Shown here: positions 42,687 through 51,052 of the stretch, piece by piece
How the letters are laid out: each line of letters begins with the position of its first letter
Numbering within the stretch: the stretch's first letter is position 1
Assembly (NCBI RefSeq): GCF_033193315.1
Contig: NZ_CP136187.1
Coordinates: 3,941,855-4,005,854 of the forward strand
Source: Agathobaculum sp. NTUH-O15-33
GTDB lineage: Bacteria > Bacillota > Clostridia > Oscillospirales > Butyricicoccaceae
Direction: 5' to 3'
Length of the DNA: 64,000 nucleotides
The notes under the pieces: generated by a model
Database searches by the model: none
Seen by the model: the letters and a program-made list of their open reading frames with translations, nothing else
Told to the model about the DNA's origin: nothing
Program-made: the position numbers and the translations under genes

Positions 42687-43372
42687 TATTCTTGCGGATC
42701 GGTTAGGGTATCCGCGCGTTCCTCTATGTATTGCAGCGCGGCGCGGTAGAGCGCGAGCAAGGCGACCGAGAGCAGAACGCCCGCCGCAATATCGGTAAAC
42801 CAGTGCACGCCGGACAGCAGCCTGCCCACGACCGTTATGACGATCACCAACGCGGAAACGGTCTCCGCGGCCAAGAGCCATCCTTTCCTGTTGCGCAGAA
42901 CATGCTGAAATTGCAGCATGGCCGCGCCCATCAAACAAACGACGACCATGGTGTGGGAGGATGGATAAGAAGCCTCAAGCGCTTGCGACAGCAGGACCGG
43001 CCGGTAATTGACGACGCAAAGCTCAAAAAACACATAGAACGCCAGCACGGCAACATAAAACGCGCTGAGCAGCAAAATGCGGGGATCGACTTTTTTGATG
43101 CTTTTGCGCCGGATGAGCTGCGCCAGCCCGCATACCGCAAAGCCAAGCGCGGTGGCGATGGCCGCGATACCCAGATAGTCGGTCGCGTCATACCACAGTC
43201 GGTTCACACCGAAAAACGAAAACACGGCTTGGTTGACGGTGGCAAGCCCTACCGTGGACTGCTGCGGGCCGATCGGCTGCACGTCGACCGTGGCGACGAT
43301 CACGGTAAATAGGGTGAAGCACAAAAATAGTACGCTGGCAAGGATGAAATATTTTGTATATCTCTTTTGCAT
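42686..43372 (-). CDS. PAP2-family membrane phosphatase
   Basis: 228 residues, about six membrane helices. The phosphatase motifs are NYRP (R124, P125), SYPSSHT (136-141) and GRLLSGVHWFTDI. The lysine that normally opens the first motif seven residues before R124 is glutamate (E117), which may weaken activity. Members dephosphorylate lipid phosphates such as undecaprenyl pyrophosphate or phosphatidic acid. Single gene, convergent to the SLH protein. Confidence 0.88.
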   Translation of the reverse strand: MQKRYTKYFILASVLFLCFTLFTVIVATVDVQPIGPQQSTVGLATVNQAVFSFFGVNRLWYDATDYLGIAAIATALGFAVCGLAQLIRRKSIKKVDPRILLLSAFYVAVLAFYVFFELCVVNYRPVLLSQALEASYPSSHTMVVVCLMGAAMLQFQHVLRNRKGWLLAAETVSALVIVITVVGRLLSGVHWFTDIAAGVLLSVALLALYRAALQYIEERADTLTDPQE

Positions 43373-43476
43373 AATGGATATTCCTTTCTTTTAGCGGCAT
43401 GAAACGACTTGCAAGTACTGCTCCCATTATGGTGGCGCGGCAGGGGAAAAGGCAAGAAACGTGCCGTCACAATCCT

Positions 43477-43513
43477 CAAAAGGCCCTGACACGTTTTGTG
43501 TCAGGGCCTTTTG
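43477..43513 (-). terminator. Terminator of MBL-XRE operon
   Basis: Perfect 16-bp stem CAAAAGGCCCTGACAC with loop GTTTT. Usable in both directions; it lies just after the XRE gene stop. Confidence 0.9.
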
Positions 43514-43521
43514 ACAGGAAT

Positions 43522-44142
43522 TCAGGATGATTTGATTTGGGTTTGCTTCCACAATATCCATGCCTTCGCGGCAAAAAACGCGAACAGCAGAAGGGTGACA
43601 TAGGGCTCTCGGGTCGCGGCAAAAAGGCAGATGGCAACGGCGTGAAACGCGATGGAGCATTTGGCCGCGCGCCCCCGCCAAACGGGCCGCTCCCAATAGG
43701 CAAAGGCCAACTGCGCCAGCCCAAGGCCGATCAGGATCAAAAAGACGGCCCAATAAATGACCAGAAATGTGCCCGTGGTTCCGGCGAAGGAAAGCAGATT
43801 GACGGCGTAAATATAGCCGCCGTAAGGCTTGCCGTAGAGCGGCAGAAAAATAAAGCAAAGCGCCATTACGTCCAATATGCCGCGGATTAAGCCATATACT
43901 TTTTCAAGGTTCGATCGGTTTTCACAAACGGCAAGCGTGATCAGCTCGTCGCTCGAAAGCAGCTCGTCGATGGTAACGGAAAAGAGCTTGGAGATGCATT
44001 TGAGCGATTCGATATTCGGGTAGCCCTTTCCGCTTTCCCATTTGGAGACAGCCGTGCGGGATACATAGAGCTGTTCGGCGAGCTGTTCCTGCGTGAGGTT
44101 TCGCTGCTTTCTAAGCTGTTGCAGCTTTTCGTTAAACTCCAT
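43522..44142 (-). CDS. XRE-family regulator fused to a membrane domain
   Basis: 206 residues. An N-terminal Cro/CI helix-turn-helix (QRNLTQEQLAEQLYVSRTAVSKWESG) and the ISKLFSVTIDELLSSD extension are followed by four hydrophobic helices from about residue 90 to the end. This makes it a membrane-tethered DNA-binding protein, a layout common in clostridia with unknown signals. It follows the MBL gene by 12 bp and is probably cotranscribed. Confidence 0.88.
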   Translation of the reverse strand: MEFNEKLQQLRKQRNLTQEQLAEQLYVSRTAVSKWESGKGYPNIESLKCISKLFSVTIDELLSSDELITLAVCENRSNLEKVYGLIRGILDVMALCFIFLPLYGKPYGGYIYAVNLLSFAGTTGTFLVIYWAVFLILIGLGLAQLAFAYWERPVWRGRAAKCSIAFHAVAICLFAATREPYVTLLLFAFFAAKAWILWKQTQIKSS

Positions 44143-44154
44143 TGCAAAGGCGCC

Positions 44155-45036
44155 TCACGCGGATGTATGCCATAACAGCATATTGTTTTGGAACGAGGCG
44201 GCGAGCCGTCCGCTGTCCTTCAGCCACGCGAGGAAGGAGCGCACGGTGCTGCCCACGAGCGCGTACTGTTCAAAATTCATGGTGAGACCGTAGTGCGCAA
44301 ACGCCTGCTGCAAAATTTCTTCAAAGCAGAGCGGCGTACCGCAGATCGATCGCAGCGTTTCGCCGATCTCCAGCACCTTGGCGCGGTTGTAGCGGACAAG
44401 TTCCCTGACATCGCTGGTCGCCTCCGCGTGGGCGGGCACGAATAGAGGGGCCTCCAGCGCTTCCACTTGGTCGAGCGTTTGCAGATAGGCGGCCACGTCG
44501 TAAATAAACGGGACGCCGTATTTGTCCAGCGTGTCGCGGCTGCTGATGCAGTCCGCCAGAAAGACCGTGCCGTCCGGCGTGCGAAAACCGACCATGTCAA
44601 AGAAATGACCGGGAAGGGGAAGGGTCTCGAAGCCCTGCGGCAGATGGGCTTCCGCAAGATCGGTCACGTCGCTTTCCTGTGCAAGCAGGAACTTATGGCG
44701 CAGCTCCTTGCAGGGAAAGCCGCCGTACAGAAAGGATGGTTCGAGAATGGGAAATCGTGTAAAGGCCGCTTCGATACCCGGCGCGTAAACGGTGCAATGC
44801 GTCTGCGCCTGCAAATAATGGTTGCCGCCGATGTGATCGGCATTGGAGTGTGTATTGAGTATGGCCTGCAAGCGCCAGCCCTGCCGTTCCATGATTTGGC
44901 GCACCTTGCGCCCGGCGTCCTTATCGCTGCCGCTGTCGATCAAATAGACCGCGTCCGGATCGGCCGCGTAAACGCCGATCTTGGCGGGGCAGTTGATATA
45001 GTAGCTATGCGCGCCGGCCTGTATCAGTTCATACAT
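44155..45036 (-). CDS. MBL-fold metallohydrolase with altered metal motif
   Basis: 293 residues. The metallo-beta-lactamase fold is clear (LPLPGHFFDMVGF; FLADCIS; VPAHAEAT), but the core motif reads H63-S-N65-A-D67-H68 (NTHSNADHIGGN), so the second histidine of HxHxDH is replaced by asparagine. It may bind one metal differently. GAGGAAG precedes ATG 45036; the open frame upstream adds 28 unlikely residues. The substrate is unknown; the glyoxalase II-like group is nearest by eye. Confidence 0.85.
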   Translation of the reverse strand: MYELIQAGAHSYYINCPAKIGVYAADPDAVYLIDSGSDKDAGRKVRQIMERQGWRLQAILNTHSNADHIGGNHYLQAQTHCTVYAPGIEAAFTRFPILEPSFLYGGFPCKELRHKFLLAQESDVTDLAEAHLPQGFETLPLPGHFFDMVGFRTPDGTVFLADCISSRDTLDKYGVPFIYDVAAYLQTLDQVEALEAPLFVPAHAEATSDVRELVRYNRAKVLEIGETLRSICGTPLCFEEILQQAFAHYGLTMNFEQYALVGSTVRSFLAWLKDSGRLAASFQNNMLLWHTSA

Positions 45037-45267
45037 GGTTGCTTCCTCGCTTTCGATGGAGAGATAGGGATATTGTACACCCGGAACGGCGCTCTGTCGA
45101 GTGTGCACGCTTTTTCGCAAACAATTTACATTTAGTAATGGAAATACAAGATGTTATATTTTGTCCGAAAATGTGTGGGAATGTGAGATATAGCGCTGAA
45201 AATAGCAGATATACGTCGAAAAAGGCGAATCGTGCGGTCGATTTTTCTTTACATTATGGTATAAAAT

Positions 45268-45281
45268 GGTAATCTATTACC
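45268..45281. repeat. Short dyad upstream of noc
   Basis: GGTAATCTATTACC is a 6-bp inverted repeat, with a TATAAA-like -10 (45260-45265) just before it. Possible operator. The rest of 45037-45306 shows no gene. Confidence 0.4.
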
Positions 45282-45306
45282 AGAAGGAAATATAGGAGGG
45301 AATTAC

Positions 45307-46131
45307 ATGATGTCTGTTTTGACTTTAGTAACCGGCAAGGAAGACCGTACGCTCCGCCGTGTGCGCATCAGCGATATCGCACGCAACCCGAACCAACCGC
45401 GCAAATACTTTGATCCCGAAGCCATTGCACAGCTGGCCGAAAGCATCCGGCAGTATGGCGTACTTAATCCGCTCACCGTGCGGCGCGGACCCAACGGCGG
45501 CTATGAATTGGTGGCGGGGGAGCGCCGGTTGCGCGCGGCCCGTGTCGCGGGACTGAACGACGTGCCCTGCCTTGTCATTTCCGCGGATTCCAGGGACTCC
45601 TCGGCGATCGCGCTGGTGGAGAATTTGCAGCGGCGCGATTTGGACTTTTTTGAAGAGGCGAGCGGTTTTAAGCGTTTGATTGAGCAATATGGCTTGACAC
45701 AGGAGGAGGCTGCCCGCAAGGTGGGCAAGACCCAATCCGCGGTGGCCAACAAGCTGCGGCTGCTGCGCTTGTCGCCGCAGAATGTAGAATTGATTCGCTC
45801 CGCAAGCTTGACCGAACGCCATGCCAGAAGCCTGCTGCGCTTGGAGAAGGAAGAGGATCGCATCAATGCGACCCATTATATTATTGAGCATGATTTGAAC
45901 GTAAGCCGTACCGAGCAGTATATCGATCATCTGCTGACAGAGGAGACCGAAGTGCCGGCGGGGAGCGAAAAGAAAATTGTTCGACTGATTAAGGATGTGC
46001 GGTTTTTCCTGAATACCGTGAACCGGGCCATTGGCGTGATGGTTGATTCCGGCGTGGGCGCTACGGTGGATCAGCAGGAAACGGACGATGGTTTGACGCT
46101 GACAATTAATATCCCCAACGCGCGAAGCTGA
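45307..46131 (+). CDS. noc: ParB-family nucleoid occlusion protein Noc-like
   Basis: 274 residues. The ParB N-domain (NPNQPRKYFDPEAIAQLAESI; GERRLRAARVAGL; ENLQRRDLDFFEEA), the helix-turn-helix (GLTQEEAARKVGKTQSAVANKL) and a C-terminal dimer domain are present. GERRxR marks the CTP-binding pocket. Lying ahead of soj-spo0J and immediately before two parS-type sites, it matches Noc, which protects the nucleoid from division, or a second ParB. The two share ancestry, and binding-site specificity decides between them. GGAGGG is 6 bases before the ATG. Confidence 0.85.
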   Translation: MMSVLTLVTGKEDRTLRRVRISDIARNPNQPRKYFDPEAIAQLAESIRQYGVLNPLTVRRGPNGGYELVAGERRLRAARVAGLNDVPCLVISADSRDSSAIALVENLQRRDLDFFEEASGFKRLIEQYGLTQEEAARKVGKTQSAVANKLRLLRLSPQNVELIRSASLTERHARSLLRLEKEEDRINATHYIIEHDLNVSRTEQYIDHLLTEETEVPAGSEKKIVRLIKDVRFFLNTVNRAIGVMVDSGVGATVDQQETDDGLTLTINIPNARS

Positions 46132-46150
46132 GGAATGGACACCCCTTCAA

Positions 46151-46166
46151 TGTTTCACGTGAAACA
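46151..46166. promoter_or_regulatory. parS centromere site 1
   Basis: TGTTTCACGTGAAACA, an exact 16-bp palindromic parS consensus. It nucleates ParB/Spo0J spreading. Confidence 0.92.
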
Positions 46167-46178
46167 AACTTTTTCGTT

Positions 46179-46194
46179 TGTTTCACGTGAAACA
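46179..46194. promoter_or_regulatory. parS centromere site 2
   Basis: Second exact TGTTTCACGTGAAACA, centred 28 bp from the first. The two lie in a larger perfect inverted repeat with 21-bp arms (about 46149-46196), which as RNA could also terminate noc transcription. Confidence 0.92.
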
Positions 46195-46216
46195 TTTTCT
46201 TTTTGTCCCAAACTTC

Positions 46217-46245
46217 TTTGCATTTATCAAACGGTATGCTATAAT
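46217..46245 (+). promoter_or_regulatory. Promoter of soj-spo0J operon
   Basis: TTTGCA (46217-46222) and extended -10 TGCTATAAT (TATAAT 46240-46245), spacer 17 bp. The leader has a hairpin GACAGAA/TTCTGTC near 46282-46312. Confidence 0.75.
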
Positions 46246-46365
46246 AAGTCTGGTAAATAAAACGCTTTCGTACGGAACCAAGACAGAAGCCCTTCAAAAG
46301 GGCAATTCTGTCGAGATAAAAGGAATACGAAAACGAAAGCTTAACAGAAAAGAAGGGAAGAATAC

Positions 46366-47142
46366 ATGGGGAAGATCATTGCGTTCGCCAATCAAAAGGG
46401 CGGCGTCGGCAAAACGACGACCGCGATCAATCTGGCGGCGGCGCTCAGCGACCGCGGCAAGCGTGTGCTGCTTTGCGATTTTGACCCGCAGGGCAACGCG
46501 ACAAGCGGCTTCGGCATCGACCCGCGTGAGCTAAAGACTTCGATCTACGACCTAGTCGTCGCGGATGAGCCGGATGTAAAGAGCGCTATCGTTTCCACGA
46601 AGTGGGTCGACCTGATCGGCGCCAATGTCAATTTGGCCGGCGCGGAGCTGGACCTCATCGTGATGGAGAATCGTGAATTTCGCCTGAAAAACGTATTGCA
46701 GAAGGTGAGCGACCAGTACGACTATGTGTTTATCGACTGCCCGCCGTCGCTCGGTCTGCTTACGCTGAACTGCCTGTGCGCGTCGGACAGCTTTTTGGTA
46801 CCGCTGCAGTGCGAATACTATGCGCTGGAGGGCCTGTCCCAGCTGATGACCACCGTGCGCATGGTTAAGAAAAATATGAACCCCGCGCTGACGCTGGAAG
46901 GCGTGCTGCTGACCATGTTTGATGGACGCACCAACCTTTCCATTCAGGTGGTGGAAGAGGTGAAAAAGCACTTCCCCGGCGAGGTGTTCAGCTCGGTCGT
47001 GCCGCGCAACGTGCGTCTCAGCGAGGCGCCCAGCCATGGAAAGCCCATTACCGATTACGACCGCTTCTGCCGCGGCGCCGAAGCCTATTTGGCCCTCGCG
47101 GATGAGATCCTGAAGAAAAACAAACGCGGAAAGGGGAAGTAA
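46366..47142 (+). CDS. soj: Chromosome-partitioning ATPase ParA/Soj
   Basis: 258 residues. It opens with the deviant Walker A KGGVGKTT and has Walker A' (CDFDPQGNATSG) and Walker B (DYVFIDCPPSLGLL), the standard chromosomal ParA/Soj form with no N-terminal helix-turn-helix. It dimerises on ATP and DNA, segregates the parS-Spo0J complex, and in relatives also modulates DnaA. First gene of soj-spo0J, 3 bp from spo0J. Confidence 0.96.
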   Translation: MGKIIAFANQKGGVGKTTTAINLAAALSDRGKRVLLCDFDPQGNATSGFGIDPRELKTSIYDLVVADEPDVKSAIVSTKWVDLIGANVNLAGAELDLIVMENREFRLKNVLQKVSDQYDYVFIDCPPSLGLLTLNCLCASDSFLVPLQCEYYALEGLSQLMTTVRMVKKNMNPALTLEGVLLTMFDGRTNLSIQVVEEVKKHFPGEVFSSVVPRNVRLSEAPSHGKPITDYDRFCRGAEAYLALADEILKKNKRGKGK

Positions 47143-47145
47143 CGC

Positions 47146-48018
47146 ATGCCCACATCCAAAAAAGGGCTGGGCGGCGGCCTGTCCAATCTTTTCGGCGGCG
47201 ATGTGGCCGATCTATCGGCCGCGGGCGCGGCCGATGGCGTATCGTCGATCGACCTGTCCAAAGTAGAGCCTAACCCGGGGCAGCCGCGCAAAAATTTTGA
47301 CGCGGAAGCGCTGGAAGCGCTGGCGGAAAGCATTCGTCAGCACGGTGTGATCACGCCGATCACGGTACGGCATGGTATAAAAACCGGATATTACCAGATA
47401 ATCGCGGGCGAGCGCCGGTGGCGCGCCGCCCGTTTGGCTGGGCTCAAAAAAATACCCGCCATGGTGATCGAAGCGGACGAGGGCAAGGTCATGGAGATGG
47501 CCTTGATCGAGAACCTGCAGCGGCAGGACCTGAATCCGATCGAAGAAGCCGAAGGCTATGATCTTTTGATGCGGGAATTCGGTCTGACGCAGGACGAAGT
47601 GTCCAAGCGCGTCGTTAAATCCCGTCCCGCCGTTGCAAACGCGCTGCGCCTGCTGGCGTTGCCGGACGAAGTGCGCGGCATGGTCGCGGCAGGCAAGCTT
47701 TCCGGCGGACACGCCCGGGCCGTGCTCGCCGTGGCGGATGAAGAGCAGCGCGGTGCGGCGGCCGAGCAGATGGTCGGCCTTTCGGTGCGGCAAGCCGAGG
47801 CGCTTGCCAAGCGGCTGAATAAGAAACCCGCACATAAGGAGCAAAAACAAGCCTTTTCCGTGGACTATGTGGCCGAAGTAGAAAAGGAACTGGAAAGCAC
47901 GCTTGGCCGCAAGGTCACCATTGCGCAAGGCAAAACAAGCGGCACGCTCTCACTGGAATATTACGGGGCGGATGACCTCGAACGATTGCTCGACGCGCTG
48001 CGCGGGCTTCGTGTATAA
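47146..48018 (+). CDS. spo0J: Chromosome-partitioning protein ParB/Spo0J
   Basis: 290 residues. An N-terminal basic stretch (KKGLGGGLSNLF) is the ParA-stimulating peptide. It is followed by the CTP-binding ParB domain (GERRWRAARLAGL; ENLQRQDLNPIEEAEGY), the parS-reading helix-turn-helix (GLTQDEVSKRVVKSRPAVANALRLL) and a C-terminal dimerisation domain. It loads at the parS pair just upstream of soj and recruits condensin in relatives. Confidence 0.96.
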   Translation: MPTSKKGLGGGLSNLFGGDVADLSAAGAADGVSSIDLSKVEPNPGQPRKNFDAEALEALAESIRQHGVITPITVRHGIKTGYYQIIAGERRWRAARLAGLKKIPAMVIEADEGKVMEMALIENLQRQDLNPIEEAEGYDLLMREFGLTQDEVSKRVVKSRPAVANALRLLALPDEVRGMVAAGKLSGGHARAVLAVADEEQRGAAAEQMVGLSVRQAEALAKRLNKKPAHKEQKQAFSVDYVAEVEKELESTLGRKVTIAQGKTSGTLSLEYYGADDLERLLDALRGLRV

Positions 48019-48029
48019 GGGAGGTACGC

Positions 48030-48602
48030 ATGGAAGACAATAAAACGCCGCAGGGCGAGGAAAACGAAGCACAGCTGCCTGTGGAGGGCGACGGACACGA
48101 AATGCAGCCGGAAAAAAAGCTAAGCCGCACAACGCTTACCTTTTATATCATCGGTCTGTTTTTGGTCGCCATCGCGCTGATCTTGGTCAGCTATATCTCA
48201 CAGGTGCGCAGCAATAAACAGCTGCAAAACCTGAATACGCAGCTCAGCGATCAGCAAAAGGTGGCGCAGGGTGCAACCCAAAAAATGGAAGATTTGCAAA
48301 AGCAGCTCACAGCGCAGTCGGAGGAACTTTCCGCCGTGCGTAAGGCGCTCGGCATAGAGGGCACGGAGATCGATACCGCGAAGGCCGTACAGGCCCAGCA
48401 GCAAGCGCTGGACGCCGTTTATCAGCTGCTGCGCGCCGAGGACGCGCTGCGCGCGGGCGACCGCACGGCAGCAAAGGCCCAAATCGATAAGCTGACCGGC
48501 GTCTACGGGGCCGACCGGCTGGGCGCCACGGATGATCAGGCGCTGCTCAGCGCGGAAGGCGCCGCGATTTATAAAAAACTGACGCAGGAACTGGCTGAAT
48601 AA
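48030..48602 (+). CDS. Membrane-anchored coiled-coil protein of unknown function
   Basis: 190 residues: an acidic cytoplasmic N-terminus of about 34 residues, one membrane helix (TFYIIGLFLVAIALILVSYI, 37-56), an extracytoplasmic coiled coil (about 60-105) and a helical C-terminus (ALDAVYQLLRAEDALRAGDRTAAKAQIDKL). I recognise no family. It begins 11 bp after spo0J and ends 26 bp before serS, so it is transcribed with the segregation genes. A tether or division role is possible but unproven. Confidence 0.75.
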   Translation: MEDNKTPQGEENEAQLPVEGDGHEMQPEKKLSRTTLTFYIIGLFLVAIALILVSYISQVRSNKQLQNLNTQLSDQQKVAQGATQKMEDLQKQLTAQSEELSAVRKALGIEGTEIDTAKAVQAQQQALDAVYQLLRAEDALRAGDRTAAKAQIDKLTGVYGADRLGATDDQALLSAEGAAIYKKLTQELAE

Positions 48603-48628
48603 AGAAACATCTGGAGGAGAAGAAAAAC

Positions 48629-49912
48629 ATGCTCGATATCAAATTTGTCCGCGCGAATCCGGACGCGGTAAAGGAAAACATCAAAAAGAAGTTTCAGGAC
48701 GAAAAGCTCGTTCTGGTGGACGAGGTGCTGGAATTTGACGCCAAATACCGCGCGGCGCGCACCCGCGCCGACGAGCTGCGCAGCCAGCGCAACCAGAAAT
48801 CCAAGCAGATCGGCATGCTGATGGGGCAGGGCAAGAAGGACGAAGCCGAGGCGGTCAAGGCCGAAGTCAAGGCCATGGCCGATGAGATGGAGCAGCTTTC
48901 CGAGGATGAGAAGACCTATCAGGAGGAAGTCCGCACCCGTATGATGGTCATTCCGAACATCATCGATCCCTCGGTGCCGATCGGCAAGGACGATTCCGAA
49001 AACGTAGAGATCCAAAAGTACGGCGACCCGGTCGTGCCGGACTACGAGATCCCGTACCACGTGGACATCATGGAAAAGCTCGCCGGTATCGATCTGGACG
49101 CGGCGCGCCGCACCTCGGGCAACGGCTTTTATTATTTGAAGGGCAACATCGCCCGCCTGCATTCGTCCATTCTAAGCTACGCGCGCGATTTCATGATCGA
49201 CCGAGGCTTCACCTACTATATCCCGCCCTATATGATCCACGGCGACGTGGTCAAGGGCGTCATGTCCTTCAAGGAAATGGAGAACATGATGTACAAGATC
49301 GAGGGCGAGGACCTGTACCTGATCGGCACCTCCGAGCACTCGATGATCGGCAAGTTCATCGATACCATCAACGATGAAGACGATATGCCGCAGACGCTGA
49401 CCAGCTATTCGCCCTGCTTCCGCAAGGAAGTCGGCGCGCACGGCATCGAGGAGCGCGGCGTTTACCGCATCCACCAGTTTGAAAAGCAGGAAATGGTCGT
49501 CGTCTGCAAGCCGGAGGAAAGCCCCCTGTGGTACGAGAAGCTGTGGCAGAACACGGTGGACTTTTTCCGCACGCTGGATGTTCCGGTGCGCACGCTGGAA
49601 TGCTGCTCTGGCGATCTGGCCGATCTGAAGGTCAAGTCCTGCGACGTGGAGGCGTGGTCGCCGCGCCAGAAGAAGTATTTTGAAGTCGGCTCGTGCTCCA
49701 ATTTGGGCGACGCGCAGGCGCGCCGTCTGGGCATCCGCATCCGCCCGAAAGAGGGCAAGGAGCTGTACTTTGCCCACACGCTCAATAACACCGTGGTCGC
49801 GCCGCCGCGCATGCTGATCGCCTTTTTGGAAAACAACCTGCGTCAGGACGGCTCGGTCGCGATCCCGAAGCCGTTGCAGCCTTACATGGGCGGCATGACA
49901 GAGATCAGATAA
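48629..49912 (+). CDS. serS: Seryl-tRNA synthetase
   Basis: 427 residues, the usual length. An N-terminal antiparallel coiled-coil arm (about 30-105) grips the long variable arm of tRNA-Ser. The class II catalytic core has motif 2 (SPCFRKEVGAHG; GVYRIHQFEKQEMV) and motif 3 (PPRMLIAFLENN). GGAGGAG precedes the ATG. No T-box leader is present in the 26-bp gap, so it is probably read through from the soj operon. Confidence 0.98.
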   Translation: MLDIKFVRANPDAVKENIKKKFQDEKLVLVDEVLEFDAKYRAARTRADELRSQRNQKSKQIGMLMGQGKKDEAEAVKAEVKAMADEMEQLSEDEKTYQEEVRTRMMVIPNIIDPSVPIGKDDSENVEIQKYGDPVVPDYEIPYHVDIMEKLAGIDLDAARRTSGNGFYYLKGNIARLHSSILSYARDFMIDRGFTYYIPPYMIHGDVVKGVMSFKEMENMMYKIEGEDLYLIGTSEHSMIGKFIDTINDEDDMPQTLTSYSPCFRKEVGAHGIEERGVYRIHQFEKQEMVVVCKPEESPLWYEKLWQNTVDFFRTLDVPVRTLECCSGDLADLKVKSCDVEAWSPRQKKYFEVGSCSNLGDAQARRLGIRIRPKEGKELYFAHTLNNTVVAPPRMLIAFLENNLRQDGSVAIPKPLQPYMGGMTEIR

Positions 49913-49924
49913 GGAGTGCTCAAT

Positions 49925-50317
49925 ATGGAAATCGGAATCAAGGGCGAGCGCCGCTTTACGGTGACCGAAGCGCAGCTCGCGTCAAATGTTGGCAGCGGCC
50001 TTGTCGCGGTGTTCGCCACCCCCATGATGATCGCCGCGATCGAAGGTACGGCGGCGGGCAGCGTTGCGCCTGAACTGGCCGAAGGCAAGACCACGGTCGG
50101 CACGCAGATCAACGTCAGCCATGTGGCCGCCACGCCGGAGGGCATGGAAGTGCGTATCGAGACCGAGCTGGCCGAGATCAGCCCGAACGGTAAAATGTTC
50201 ACCTTTAAGGTCGCGGCTTATGATGAAGCCGGCCTGATCGGCGAGGGCACGCACCAGCGCGCCGTGGTGGACAAGGCGCGGTTCGAGCAAAAGGCGATTG
50301 CGAAAAAAGGGGAGTGA
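49925..50317 (+). CDS. FlK-like hot-dog thioesterase
   Basis: 130 residues of the hot-dog fold. T32, E40 and H66 (ATPMMIAAIE; QINVSHVAATP) have exactly the spacing of the catalytic Thr-Glu-His of the fluoroacetyl-CoA thioesterase FlK. Clostridial homologues probably hydrolyse other small acyl-CoAs, so substrate specificity cannot be read here. AAGGAG lies 8 bases before ATG 49925, 12 bp after serS. Confidence 0.88.
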   Translation: MEIGIKGERRFTVTEAQLASNVGSGLVAVFATPMMIAAIEGTAAGSVAPELAEGKTTVGTQINVSHVAATPEGMEVRIETELAEISPNGKMFTFKVAAYDEAGLIGEGTHQRAVVDKARFEQKAIAKKGE

Positions 50318-50339
50318 GCGCGCCGCTCATTTCCCGGGC

Positions 50340-50367
50340 AAGGGCGTTGCGTTGATGCAGCGCCCTT
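50340..50367 (+). terminator. Terminator after the serS-thioesterase operon
   Basis: AAGGGCG pairs with CGCCCTT, with an inner TGC/GCA pairing, followed by TTTT. Confidence 0.75.
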
Positions 50368-50388
50368 TTTCGATAAGGAGGCGGGGAA

Positions 50389-50994
50389 ATGGCTTATTTT
50401 GCATACGGTGAAAAAGAAACGGACTATTTGCGGCGGGCCGATCCGGCGCTCGGCGCGGCGATCGACCGGCTGGGACATATTAACCGGGAGGTCGTCGACG
50501 ATCTGTTTCAGGCGCTCGTCAATTCGATCGCCGGGCAGCAGATTTCGGGCAAGGCGCTTGTGACGATATGGGCCCGCATTTGCGCCGCGTTTGAACCGTT
50601 CACGCCGGAGACCGTGCTGCGGGGCGGGGAACAACGGCTGCGCGCCTGTGGCCTGTCGGGCCGCAAGGCGGGTTATATCCTGTCGGCCGCCACGGCGGCG
50701 CAAGAGGGCGTGCTGGACCCACAAGCGATCGCCGCCATGGAGGACGAAGCGATCATCGAGCGCCTGACCGTGCTGCCCGGCGTAGGCAGGTGGACGGCGG
50801 AAATGCTGCTCATCTTCTCGCTCCGGCGGCCGGATGTGATGGCCTTTGACGATCTGGGCATCCGCCGCGGCCTGTGCCGCCTGTGCGGCGCTGCCGAGAT
50901 GACGCGCGAATTGTTTGCGCAATACCGCGCGCGGTTTTCGCCGTACGGCACGGTCGCCAGCCTGTACCTCTGGGCGCTGGCCGCGGAAAAATAA
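50389..50994 (+). CDS. DNA-3-methyladenine glycosylase II (AlkA-like, HhH-GPD)
   Basis: 201 residues. The helix-hairpin-helix LTVLPGVGRWTAEMLL and the catalytic-aspartate region MAFDDLGIRRG place it in the HhH-GPD superfamily, AlkA branch, which excises alkylated bases. It is shorter than E. coli AlkA and lacks its N-terminal domain, as in many Firmicute forms. GGAGGCGGGG lies before the ATG. Closed by a bidirectional terminator. Confidence 0.92.
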   Translation: MAYFAYGEKETDYLRRADPALGAAIDRLGHINREVVDDLFQALVNSIAGQQISGKALVTIWARICAAFEPFTPETVLRGGEQRLRACGLSGRKAGYILSAATAAQEGVLDPQAIAAMEDEAIIERLTVLPGVGRWTAEMLLIFSLRRPDVMAFDDLGIRRGLCRLCGAAEMTRELFAQYRARFSPYGTVASLYLWALAAEK

Positions 50995-51001
50995 AAATGA
51001 G

Positions 51002-51034
51002 AAGTGCTGCCCGGATTGATTCCGGGCAGCACTT
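51002..51034. terminator. Bidirectional terminator
   Basis: AAGTGCTGCCCGGA, loop TTGAT, TCCGGGCAGCACTT, then T residues. It lies between the convergent glycosylase and EAL genes. Confidence 0.92.
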
Positions 51035-51052
51035 TTTAGGGGAGGGGGCATA

